From the NCBI GenBank assembly GCA_024231375.1, contig JAAEQP010000752.1, positions 1-22,749 of the forward strand: a stretch of 22,749 nt of DNA. Direction: 5' to 3'. The stretch is from a bacterium (GTDB lineage Bacteria; Hydrogenedentota; Hydrogenedentia; Hydrogenedentiales; SLHB01). Numbering within the stretch: position 1 is the stretch's first letter; every line of letters starts with the position of its first letter. Both the position numbers and the translations under genes were made by a program. This document shows, piece after piece, positions 6,410-14,946 of this stretch. Below the pieces are notes generated by a model. The model had not been told where the DNA came from and did not search any database. It was given only the letters and a program-made list of their open reading frames with translations.

Positions 6410-7171
6410 ATGACTACTGAAACGGTGGAACTTTTCAATATCCGGTTCGACAACGTGACCTTTGAGGAGGTGCGTGGCCGCATCGCCGAGCGTATCGAGA
6501 GCCGCGAGCCTTCCTACGTCGTCACTCCGAACGTGGATCACGTTTGCCGCTACGCCAAGGACGAGCACTTCCGGACGGCCTACGGCGGCGCCTATCTTGT
6601 ACTGGCGGATGGAATGCCCTTGCTGTGGGCGTCGCGGCTACTCGGGAAGCCACTGTATGAGAAACTGAGCGGATCCGACCTGGTCCCGCTTCTGTGCGAG
6701 TTTGCCGCGCAGCGAGGATACACGGTGTTCTTCTTCGGCGCGGAGCAGGGGGTGGCGGAGGAGGCTATGCACCGCCTGTGCAAACGGTATCCGGCCCTGC
6801 AGGTAGCCGGGGCCTACAGCCCTCCGTACGGATTCGACGAATGCCCGGAGGAGAACGCCAAGGCCGTCGCGAAAATCGCTCAGGCCCGGCCCGACATCTG
6901 TTTTGTCGCGCTGGGGTGTCCGAGGCAGGAATACTGGATGGAGCGGCATTTTCGGGAGGCGGACGCCTCCGTCATGTTGGGCGTGGGCGCGGCACTCGAC
7001 TTTGCCGCCGGGAAGCAGAAGCGTGCGCCGGTGTGGGTCCAGAACTGGGGTATGGAGTGGCTGTGGCGTCTGTGCCATGAACCCCGGCGGCTCTGGCGCC
7101 GCTACCTCGTCGAAGACTCGTATTTCCTGAGTGTTTTGTGGCGTGAATGGCGTAAGGGCCGCCGGGCGTGA
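6410..7171 (+). CDS. WecG/TagA/CpsF family glycosyltransferase
   Basis: A 253-residue GT26-family enzyme. Members add a sugar, typically an N-acetylated hexosamine or its uronate, to a lipid-linked acceptor at the cytoplasmic membrane, usually as the second sugar of the repeat. Visible landmarks are VVTPNVDHV 37-45 (Thr39), LADGMPLLW 65-73 with Asp67, FFFGAEQG 107-114, and DICFVALGCPRQEYWM 162-177. The Thr and Asp correspond to active-site residues described for TagA. The basic C terminus, WGMEWLWRL followed by EPRRLWRRYL, is the membrane-associating tail of the family. ATG 6410 overlaps the TGA of an upstream frame and has GGGA 7 bases upstream; a GTG at 6407 is equally possible. It does not prime synthesis, so the initiating transferase must be encoded elsewhere. 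Confidence 0.92.
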   Translation: MTTETVELFNIRFDNVTFEEVRGRIAERIESREPSYVVTPNVDHVCRYAKDEHFRTAYGGAYLVLADGMPLLWASRLLGKPLYEKLSGSDLVPLLCEFAAQRGYTVFFFGAEQGVAEEAMHRLCKRYPALQVAGAYSPPYGFDECPEENAKAVAKIAQARPDICFVALGCPRQEYWMERHFREADASVMLGVGAALDFAAGKQKRAPVWVQNWGMEWLWRLCHEPRRLWRRYLVEDSYFLSVLWREWRKGRRA

Positions 7172-7207
7172 ACGCTCCGTCGGCGCAACGGTCCTAGGAT
7201 GTGATGT

Positions 7208-10200
7208 ATGGCCCGACGATTCTGGAAATGGGTGTTGATCGGTTGTGTGACGATGATCCTGCTGGCCGGCGCGGGGGTCGGGAGCCTCTACGCCTACAAA
7301 CAACATAGAAACACGGTGTGGTTGGAGACGGCCGAGGAGGCGTACGCGGCGGGAGAGTGGACGGAAGCGCGCAACTTCTACGCCAAGTACATCCCCCAGG
7401 AGCCGGACAACGTAGCCCTGCTGTTGAAGTACGCGCAGGCGAGTCTGAACATCTTCCAGAATCGGGCCGCCTCACTCAGTCAGGCGCTCACCGCGTACAA
7501 CCAGGCCCTCTCGCACGACCCCGGAAACGACGAAATCCGCGAGAAGGTTATCGACCTGTATGAGCGGATGGGCGGCTGGGACGCGCTGGAGTACCGGGTC
7601 GGCGAATGGCTTGCAGCCGATCCCACCAACCCCGAATACAAGCTTCTGCGAGCCCATGCGCTCGAACGGTTGGGTCGTCGCGACGAGGCCATCGACGCCT
7701 ACGAGGAATTGGCCGCCGACGGATCGGCCTCGGCGGAGGTCTATGGCAGTCTGGCGCGTCTCTTGCGCGAACGGGGTCTTGAGGCGCAGGCCGAGGCCGT
7801 GCTGGAACAGGCCGTCGAACGACGGCCGGACGACGGGCTCGTGTATCTTGAGTTGGCACGGCACCACACACGGCCTCTGGATGTGGCGCAGGTGCGGCGG
7901 GACCTGGAACGAGCGATCGAGCTCGCTCCCGAGGAGGCCGATATCCTGCTGATGGCCGCGCAGCTTGCCACCATGCGCCGCGACACCGACCGGGCCGTCG
8001 AGCTCGGGAGGCGAGCAGTCGCGGCCCAGCCCGGTCGGTCGCTGCCCTACCTCGCTCTTGCCAACACGTACGCCAACGCGGACCGTCTGGATGAGGCCAT
8101 TTCCCTGCTCGATGCCGTGGACAGGGCCATGGCCGTCGATGCGCCCGAACTCCTCATCACGCTCGCCGACTACCTGATCGCAACGGGACGGATCGACGAA
8201 GCCGACGAGACAATCGCATTTTACGTTGACGCCTATCCCGACCAGACGCCCATTCAGGATTACTTTGTTGCCAGAAAGGCCATCGAGAGCGGCGACGCGG
8301 CCTCGGCTGTGAGCCTGCTGTCGCCGGTCACGAAACGGTTGCCCGGATTCCTCCCCGCACGGTACGCGCTCGCCGTCGCCTATCTCGACACCGGCCAACG
8401 CGACCTCGCCCGCACTCTGCTTGAGGCGTATATCAACGACAACCCGGGCGATCTGCGTGCCCAGATCCTGCTCGCCCAGCAGTTCGGCCGCGCCCGCGGG
8501 CTTCGGGAGATCGACACGCGCGCCAAAGTCATCCTCGCCGACGAGAAATCGGGACCCAGCGTCCTGCTGTCGGCCGGCGCGACGCTGCTCGACTCGGCCA
8601 TGCGATCCGGGAAGACGAAGATCCACATCGGAACGATCCAACAGTTGCTTGAACGCGCCATCTTGGCCGATCCTCAGATGGTGAACGCCTACATCGCCTT
8701 GGCAGAGGCGCTTCTCGCCATCGGCGACGCGGACGGCGCCCAAGGCGTGCTGCAACGTGCAGTGGACGCAGGCGTCCCCTCCGACGAACTTACTCTAGCC
8801 CGAGCAGGCATCGCCGTCGCATCGAACGACGCCGAAGCCGCAAGAAACCTGTGCGCCGAGGCACTCTCCCGATCCGAGACCCTCGCGGACGATGCTGTGG
8901 TGTGGGCCGGCTTCTTCAGCCGCCGGAACCAAGCCGACCACGCCATCGCGCTTCTCACGGATACCGCGGAGAACCTGGGCGGCGAGGCCCGGGTTCGGTT
9001 GCTCGTGGAACGGGCATCCCTTGTGGCTCGACTGGCCGACGCAGGAAGGGCCCTGACGTGGCTGGAGGAAATCGCGGCGGAGGTGCCCGAGGATGGCGAC
9101 GTCCGTGACCGGTTCGATGAGGCCAAGCTGGCTGTGGCCCAGCAACTGCTCCGGGAGGGAACACCCGAGGCCGAGGCGAAGGCGAGGCAGATCGTCGAGG
9201 AGGCTCGTGAACAGGGGAGCGAATCCGCCACGTTGCGCACGTCGCAGGCCATGCTGCTGCTTCGCGGGGACAATCCCGACTATGATCGCGCTCGGGAGTT
9301 GCTCGACGAGGCGATCCGCGCCAATCCGGACGACGTCGGCACCTTGATGGCCATGACCTACGTCCGCTCCACGCAGGACGATCCGGAGGGCGCCATCGAA
9401 TACGCCCAGCGCGCCGTAGTGCTGGCGCCTCGATTGGCCGCGGCCCAGACTCAGTTGGCCGAGCTGCAGATCAAACTGGGCCGCTATCTTGAGGCTGAAC
9501 GCGTTCTGCAGGGTGTGCTTCAGACCCAACCCGGGAACGTGCGCGCGCTGAAGTTGCTGGTTAGCGACTACCTCGCCGTGGGGCGGTTGCAGCAGGCGGA
9601 GGCCGCGTTCGAACGGCTTCTCGAGGCGGTCGGCGATGACCGTGCTCACCGCGCGGACTTGGACCGCATCCGCGGCCGGATGCTCATGGCCCGCGGCAAC
9701 AATGCCGGCGCCGAAGCGTTCCTGCGGGAGTTGGTGAAACGCGATCCCTCCGATTTCGATGCGGTCCGGCAACTGGCGGTCGCCGTGGGCGCGCAAGGTC
9801 GATCCGAGGAAGCCCGGCGCCTCCTCGAGGACTATGCGAGCCGGGAGGGGGACGATCCCGCATCGTGGGTTGCCTTGGGCGATTTCTATCTCACGATGCA
9901 GTCGCGCGAATCCGTGGGTGAGGCGTCGACCGCGCTGACCCGGGCCCTGTTGATCGACCCGGAGTATCTGCCCGCGTTGCGGGGCATGATTGAAGTCCAA
10001 CTACGACAGGGCGCCGAGAGCGAGGCGTTGCGCTTCTGCGACCGCTACCTGGACCAACGCCCGGACGAAGCTCAGGTGCTGTATAGGAAGGCGGGGCTGC
10101 TGGCGCGTTCTCCTCAAACGATGGCGGAAGCGCTGGAGACCGTTGAGCGGGTGATCGGTCTGGACGAAACCCCGGAGGCCCTCGCTCTGCGCGGTCTAAT

Positions 10201-10447
10201 CCGGCTCTCCCTGGAAGACTATGCCGAGGCGCTCAGCGACCTCCAGACCGCCTCGCGGACCCTGGCCGCGCCGGGCGCGGAAATCGACGCGGGTGTAGCA
10301 GAGGCGTATCTGGCCCTGGGCGAGCGGGACTTGGCCAAGACCTTCTACGATTCGGCACGGCAGAAGGTGGCGCGGGGCGGCGCCGCGAATCCCGACCGCA
10401 TGCAGCGTCTCGACGCGGCGTTGAGCGGGGAGGCCGACGGAATATGA
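7208..10447 (+). CDS. Large membrane-anchored TPR-repeat protein
   Basis: A 1079-residue protein with one N-terminal membrane anchor (about 8-29, after MARRFWK) and otherwise a long run of tetratricopeptide repeats, recognisable by repeated patterns such as GRRDEAIDAYEELAADG and ANPDDVGTLMAMTY. The topology predicts a periplasmic superhelix. It resembles the TPR proteins that accompany exosortase/EPS loci (PrsT-type) and, in role, scaffold proteins such as AlgK or PelB, which hold polymer machinery together; orthology is not established. The start has AGGA 8 bases upstream. Its last codon overlaps the exosortase ATG by the ATGA arrangement (10444-10447), so the two products are translationally coupled. 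Nothing enzymatic is visible. A regulatory or cytoplasmic role is unlikely given the anchor. Confidence 0.9.
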   Translation: MARRFWKWVLIGCVTMILLAGAGVGSLYAYKQHRNTVWLETAEEAYAAGEWTEARNFYAKYIPQEPDNVALLLKYAQASLNIFQNRAASLSQALTAYNQALSHDPGNDEIREKVIDLYERMGGWDALEYRVGEWLAADPTNPEYKLLRAHALERLGRRDEAIDAYEELAADGSASAEVYGSLARLLRERGLEAQAEAVLEQAVERRPDDGLVYLELARHHTRPLDVAQVRRDLERAIELAPEEADILLMAAQLATMRRDTDRAVELGRRAVAAQPGRSLPYLALANTYANADRLDEAISLLDAVDRAMAVDAPELLITLADYLIATGRIDEADETIAFYVDAYPDQTPIQDYFVARKAIESGDAASAVSLLSPVTKRLPGFLPARYALAVAYLDTGQRDLARTLLEAYINDNPGDLRAQILLAQQFGRARGLREIDTRAKVILADEKSGPSVLLSAGATLLDSAMRSGKTKIHIGTIQQLLERAILADPQMVNAYIALAEALLAIGDADGAQGVLQRAVDAGVPSDELTLARAGIAVASNDAEAARNLCAEALSRSETLADDAVVWAGFFSRRNQADHAIALLTDTAENLGGEARVRLLVERASLVARLADAGRALTWLEEIAAEVPEDGDVRDRFDEAKLAVAQQLLREGTPEAEAKARQIVEEAREQGSESATLRTSQAMLLLRGDNPDYDRARELLDEAIRANPDDVGTLMAMTYVRSTQDDPEGAIEYAQRAVVLAPRLAAAQTQLAELQIKLGRYLEAERVLQGVLQTQPGNVRALKLLVSDYLAVGRLQQAEAAFERLLEAVGDDRAHRADLDRIRGRMLMARGNNAGAEAFLRELVKRDPSDFDAVRQLAVAVGAQGRSEEARRLLEDYASREGDDPASWVALGDFYLTMQSRESVGEASTALTRALLIDPEYLPALRGMIEVQLRQGAESEALRFCDRYLDQRPDEAQVLYRKAGLLARSPQTMAEALETVERVIGLDETPEALALRGLIRLSLEDYAEALSDLQTASRTLAAPGAEIDAGVAEAYLALGERDLAKTFYDSARQKVARGGAANPDRMQRLDAALSGEADGI

Positions 10448-12021
10448 CAGACAACGACCCCGTGAAGGGCGCCGACGGGCGCACCGAAGTGAAGGCGGCA
10501 GCGGGAGGACGCCTGCGCCCCGTCGAGTTGGTTCTGCTCGCCATTCTGGCGGTGGAGTTGGTTCTTCTGTACTGGCGGGCGGGGCACGAACTCTACGTCA
10601 ACTGGACCCTCGTGGATTCGTACTACTCGCACGGATTCCTCGTGCCCTTCGTGAGCGCCTTCTTCATCTGGCGGGAGCGAAGCGCCATCCTCGCCGCGCC
10701 GCGCTGCTCGTCGGCATCCGGATTCGCGTGGATCGCAGGGGCCTCGGTGATGCTCTTGCTCGGCGACTTTTTGGGCTTCCGCGTGTTCGGGCATCTCTCC
10801 ATCGTCCCCATGCTCACCGGTATCAGCCTGATTCTCCAAGGCAAGGCACGCACCTTCCGAATGTGGTTCCCCATCGCCTTCCTGCTGTTCATGATCCCGA
10901 TTCCTCCCAGCCTGACGCAGAGCATCGCATTGCGGCTCAAACTGGTCGCCGCGGAGTGTTCGGTGCGACTGGCGCGGATGGTTACCATTCCCATGGTGCG
11001 CCAAGGGTCTTACGTCCATTTCGGCGATGACTATCTTCTCATTGGCGACGTCTGCGGCGGGCTTCGGTCGCTCATCGCCCTTCTGGCGCTCGGCGCGCTC
11101 ATGGCCTACATCAGCCAGACCAGATCCTGGGCCCGATGGCTTGTCCTGTTCTTGTCGGGTCCCATTGCGGTTGTGTCGAACGTGTTCCGTATCTTCCTCC
11201 TGTGTGTCGTGGGATACTTCTACGGAAGCGAGGTGGCGGGCGGCACGGTCCACGATGTGTCGGGATACCTGATCTTCGCGGTCGCCATCGCGTTGTTCAT
11301 CTCGTTGGAGTCGGCGCTCCGGTGGTTTGCGCCGGCCCGGGAGGAGAGCGTTGAGGGGGCGCCCCGGCGGGAGTTGAAGCCGGCGCACGCGTCCCCCTGG
11401 CATCGAGGTACACTCCTCGCGTTGGTGGCGCTGGTGACGGCGGCCCATCTGGCGATCCTGGGCGGACAGGCACGGGCCGCCCGCAACGCCATCGCCATGA
11501 CGGATTTCGACATTCCGGCCCAGATCGTCGACTACCGGCAGGCGGGCGTCGACCTGGAGGTGGAGGACCACGTGCGCGAGGTGCTGGGGACCAGTTCGAT
11601 TCTCATCCGCACGTATGTGTCTCCACGGGGACGGCCCCTGTCGCTGACCGTTGTCTACGCGGGCACCACCCGCCGCAGCCTCCATTTCCCGGAAGTCTGT
11701 CTTGTGGGGGAGGGGTTCGAAGTGTTGCAGCAGGAGATGGCGCCGGTCGGGTTCATGTTTACCGCGAAACGGCTGGTCCTGAGCCGAGGCAAAGGGCAGG
11801 AGGCCGTGCTGTATTGGTTCAAGACAGGCGACAATCTGACGGGCAACTACTTCTTGAACGCGTATTACTGGGCGAAGAACCAGCTCTCGTTCAGCACGCC
11901 GACGTCATCCATGATCCGGCTGAGCACGCCCGTTGGGCCGGGAGGCGCGGAGAGCGCGTTCGCGACCCTGGATGACTTCGCCACGAAGTTCACCCCGATC
12001 TTGTTGGACAAGGTCGACTGA
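10444..12021 (+). CDS. Exosortase fused to an EpsI (DUF3485) domain
   Basis: A 525-residue inner-membrane protein. The N-terminal two-thirds is an exosortase, a multi-pass cysteine protease/transpeptidase that processes PEP-CTERM proteins. The family's early motif YSHG is at 61-64, and the catalytic triad is visible as Cys204 in GDVCGGLRSL, Arg249 in NVFRI and His270 in VHDVSGYL. IPIPP lies at 151-155. After a linker and another membrane helix (about 321-340), residues 350-525 form an EpsI domain with the signature RSLHFPEVCLVGEGFEV at 411-427 and YWF at 458-460. Separate EpsH/EpsI proteins are common, and fused versions are known in some exosortase classes. A ribosome site GGAGG lies 10 bases before the ATG. 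Its probable substrate is the PEP-CTERM protein at 404-1147. The exosortase subclass cannot be assigned by eye. Confidence 0.93.
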   Translation: MTDNDPVKGADGRTEVKAAAGGRLRPVELVLLAILAVELVLLYWRAGHELYVNWTLVDSYYSHGFLVPFVSAFFIWRERSAILAAPRCSSASGFAWIAGASVMLLLGDFLGFRVFGHLSIVPMLTGISLILQGKARTFRMWFPIAFLLFMIPIPPSLTQSIALRLKLVAAECSVRLARMVTIPMVRQGSYVHFGDDYLLIGDVCGGLRSLIALLALGALMAYISQTRSWARWLVLFLSGPIAVVSNVFRIFLLCVVGYFYGSEVAGGTVHDVSGYLIFAVAIALFISLESALRWFAPAREESVEGAPRRELKPAHASPWHRGTLLALVALVTAAHLAILGGQARAARNAIAMTDFDIPAQIVDYRQAGVDLEVEDHVREVLGTSSILIRTYVSPRGRPLSLTVVYAGTTRRSLHFPEVCLVGEGFEVLQQEMAPVGFMFTAKRLVLSRGKGQEAVLYWFKTGDNLTGNYFLNAYYWAKNQLSFSTPTSSMIRLSTPVGPGGAESAFATLDDFATKFTPILLDKVD

Positions 12022-12038
12022 AGACGAAGGAGTTTGGC

Positions 12039-14897
12039 ATGAGGTACTGGGAGAACCGGCAGATGCGCGCCGTGGGCATCGTGTGCGTAATCGCCGCTTT
12101 GGCGTGGGGATGTGGAGAACGGCGCAGTCAGCAGTTCGCCGAGCAGGGGGCGACCTATCTCCAGTTGGGCGACACCGACGCCGCCCTCGAACAGTTCCGC
12201 AAGGCCGCGGAATCCGACCCGTCCAACGTGCGCGCCCCGTTGGGCATTGCGCGGTGTCTGCGAGTGCAGGAAGACCTCGACGGCGCGATGCAGGCCTATC
12301 AGGAGGCCATTGCCCTTGATCCGGGCCTCGCCGACGCCTATCTGGAGGCCGTCCAGGTGCTCCTCGAACAGGAGGATCTTCCTGCCGCCTCTACCATGGC
12401 CGACCGGTTCGCCGAGATCGATGCGGAGCAAGGCGGCATTCTTCGTGCCCACGTGGCCAACCGGAAGGGCGATGGGGCCGGTGCTTTGGCGGTTCTCACG
12501 GAAACGCGCAAGCAGTTCCCTGAGTCAATGGCCGTCCGTCTGAGCCTGGCGGGGGCCTACCTCGCCGCGAAGCAGCCCGCGCAGGCAGAGAAGGAGTTGC
12601 AGGACGCCCTGACCGACATCGATCCCGGGTCGCTGGTCGCGCGCATGCTACTCATCGAGGTCTATCAAGCCCAAGGGAAGATGTCCGAGATCCTCGCCCA
12701 GTTGGAGAGTCTCGTCGAGTCCCGCCCGGACGATGACAACATGAAGCTGGCCCTCGCCCGCGCACTGCTGGACAGTGGCGACTACGACAAAGCCATGGCC
12801 ACTGCGCGGCCGGTTCTCGACCGGGTCCCCGAGTCGCCGTGGGCCAACTATGTCGTTGGAAGTTGTTTGCTGCAACAGGACGAGAAAGCGGATGCCATTC
12901 AGTGCCTTCGCATCGCGGCCCGATCGTTGCCGGAACAACGGGCAGTGCAGGCGCGACTTCGTGCCGCGACGGGCACCGGAGAGGAGCCGGTGCAGCCGAC
13001 GCCCGACCCGGATGGCACGGTCGCTGTGGCGGCCCAGCCGCCCGCCGAAGGCTGGTTGGCGCTGTGGCGCACGGGAAGCCTCGCGCAGTTGCTCGCCACT
13101 CGCGACAGTTTCGATGCCGCCGCCGATCCCGAGCTTGCCGAGGCGTTGGCTCTCTCCGCCGTGTTCGTCGGCAATGCCAAACTGGCGGACGAACTTGCGG
13201 CGCGGCTGCCCGAGACGTCGCCCGTGCGCTCCTATTTTGCAGCCCTCCAAGCGCGCGACCAGGAACAAATTGCCGCGGTCTTGAAAGCATGGCCCGAGGC
13301 GACGGGCGAGCGCGAAATCATGCGCAGGAACGCTGAAGGGTTTGCCTTGGCGGCCGTGGGCGCCCGGGCACGGGCCGTCGGTGTGCTCTCGAAGTGCGCG
13401 GGCGACGCCCCTGAGAATGGCGTGGCCCTGTTCAACCTGGCAATGATGTATCGTGGCGCCAACATGCCCCGCTTTGCCGCGCGCGTGCTCGAACGGCTTG
13501 TCGCGAACCATCCCGCGAGCATTGAGGCCCGGCTGCTGTTGTTCCGTGTATTGACAGAGGCCGACGCGCCTACCGATGCACGGCGGTCCGCGGAAAGCAC
13601 CTACGGTCTCTTCCCGCAAAGCAGACCGGCGCTCGTCAATCTGGCGCGCATCTACCGGCAGACCGGCAACGTCCGCCTTGCTGTCGAGGCCCTGAAGCGC
13701 GGACTCGATGCCGCCCCGGCGAGTGCCGCGCTCAATCTCGCATTGGCCGAGGCTTTACTGCATGAGGGCGACTGGAAGGGCGCGCTTGGGGCCCTCGACA
13801 AGGCCGCTCTGCCCGAATCGCGTGCTCCACAGGACGCCTTCGTTCGCGCTTTCTGCGCGGCCGCGTCCGGGGACTGGGACGCAGTAGCGAAACAAGGCGA
13901 ACGCGGCGGCGCGGATGCGCCGTTGGCAGTGCGGCTGGTGCATGCCGCGGCGTTGTTCCACGCGGGCGAGGCGGAAGCCGCCGGGGCGCGTGTGTTGTCC
14001 ATGGGCGATGCGGCGGCCAGCGTGGTTCGCAAAGCCCCGGTCGTCTTGGCGGCGGGGGGCGCGCTTCCTGCCGACGCCGCGACGCATAGCGCCGAGTTGG
14101 GCGGTGCGTTGGCCGGCAATCTGTCCGCCGCGACGGCCTACACCTACGGCCGTGCCTGCCAGGAGGCCGGGCTCCACGAGGAGGCCTTCAAGGCGCTCAC
14201 GGCCGCCGACGGCATGATCGGCGGTCAACCCCGCATAATCGGGCTGGCCCTCGGCAGTCTGGCGTTGTCGACTGGTTTTGAGGACCGCGCCGCCCAAGCC
14301 GAGGCGGTTACCGGGAAGTATCCCGAGTTGCCCGCGGCCTGGTTGGGACGGGCTCAGGTGGCGCGTGTGTTGCGCGACACAGACCTGGAACGCACGTGCG
14401 TCGAGAGGGCGGTGGCCCTTGCGCCCGGTGACGGTGGCGTCATGATGCGCGTGGTGGATCTGTACGAGCGCGAGGGACAGTATGAAGCTGCGCTGGCCGA
14501 GTATCGCAAACTCGCGGCCCTGGACCCCGACAACCCACTCATGGCGAACAACGTAGCCTACTCCATTCTGCGCGTGGACGGGGACGTTCAGGAAGCGTTG
14601 ACTCTCGCTGACAAGGCCGTGGCGGCGTTTCCCGCCAATCCGCACATTCGGCACACGCTCGGACTGGCACAGTTGCGGGGCGGGCAGGGCGGCGACGCCA
14701 TGCGGAACCTTGCGATCTGCGTGGAGATGTTGCCCGGCGACCCGACCTTCCTGCTCGACTACGGACAGGCGCTCGTCGCCGAAGGGCGCGCCGAGGACGG
14801 ACGCCGCCAGATCGAGTTGGCAATCGAATATGCGGACAAGCTTGGCCTTGAATTCGCGCGTCGCGCCGAGGCCGAAGCGATCCTGTCGCAGCAATAG
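12039..14897 (+). CDS. TPR-repeat lipoprotein
   Basis: A 952-residue predicted lipoprotein. The signal segment ends in the lipobox LAWGC with lipidated Cys25; Gly at +2 does not favour inner-membrane retention, so an outer-membrane anchor is likely. Nearly all the rest is TPR repeats, clear at the N terminus (LGDTDAALEQFRKAAESDPS) and again near the C terminus (GQYEAALAEYRKLAALDPDN). A low-complexity stretch about 308-340 separates two repeat blocks. AAGGAG lies 7 bases before the ATG. Together with the anchored TPR protein on the other side of the exosortase it could bridge the periplasm, the role inferred for PrsT/AlgK-like TPR proteins. The family resembles the PEP-CTERM-system TPR lipoprotein, but this was judged from architecture and context only. 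Confidence 0.9.
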   Translation: MRYWENRQMRAVGIVCVIAALAWGCGERRSQQFAEQGATYLQLGDTDAALEQFRKAAESDPSNVRAPLGIARCLRVQEDLDGAMQAYQEAIALDPGLADAYLEAVQVLLEQEDLPAASTMADRFAEIDAEQGGILRAHVANRKGDGAGALAVLTETRKQFPESMAVRLSLAGAYLAAKQPAQAEKELQDALTDIDPGSLVARMLLIEVYQAQGKMSEILAQLESLVESRPDDDNMKLALARALLDSGDYDKAMATARPVLDRVPESPWANYVVGSCLLQQDEKADAIQCLRIAARSLPEQRAVQARLRAATGTGEEPVQPTPDPDGTVAVAAQPPAEGWLALWRTGSLAQLLATRDSFDAAADPELAEALALSAVFVGNAKLADELAARLPETSPVRSYFAALQARDQEQIAAVLKAWPEATGEREIMRRNAEGFALAAVGARARAVGVLSKCAGDAPENGVALFNLAMMYRGANMPRFAARVLERLVANHPASIEARLLLFRVLTEADAPTDARRSAESTYGLFPQSRPALVNLARIYRQTGNVRLAVEALKRGLDAAPASAALNLALAEALLHEGDWKGALGALDKAALPESRAPQDAFVRAFCAAASGDWDAVAKQGERGGADAPLAVRLVHAAALFHAGEAEAAGARVLSMGDAAASVVRKAPVVLAAGGALPADAATHSAELGGALAGNLSAATAYTYGRACQEAGLHEEAFKALTAADGMIGGQPRIIGLALGSLALSTGFEDRAAQAEAVTGKYPELPAAWLGRAQVARVLRDTDLERTCVERAVALAPGDGGVMMRVVDLYEREGQYEAALAEYRKLAALDPDNPLMANNVAYSILRVDGDVQEALTLADKAVAAFPANPHIRHTLGLAQLRGGQGGDAMRNLAICVEMLPGDPTFLLDYGQALVAEGRAEDGRRQIELAIEYADKLGLEFARRAEAEAILSQQ

Positions 14898-14904
14898 GAA
14901 GGAC

Positions 14905-14946
14905 ATGACGAACCGCATGAACCGGATCCGGAGAGACGACGGGTGA
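14905..14946 (+). other. Possible 13-codon leader ORF coupled to the Wzy-like gene
   Basis: ATG 14905, with AGGAAGG just upstream, opens a 13-residue Arg/Asn-rich frame whose TGA (14944-14946) overlaps the GTG start at 14943 as GTGA. It may help initiate the polymerase gene at its weak start codon. Chance cannot be excluded. Confidence 0.25.
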
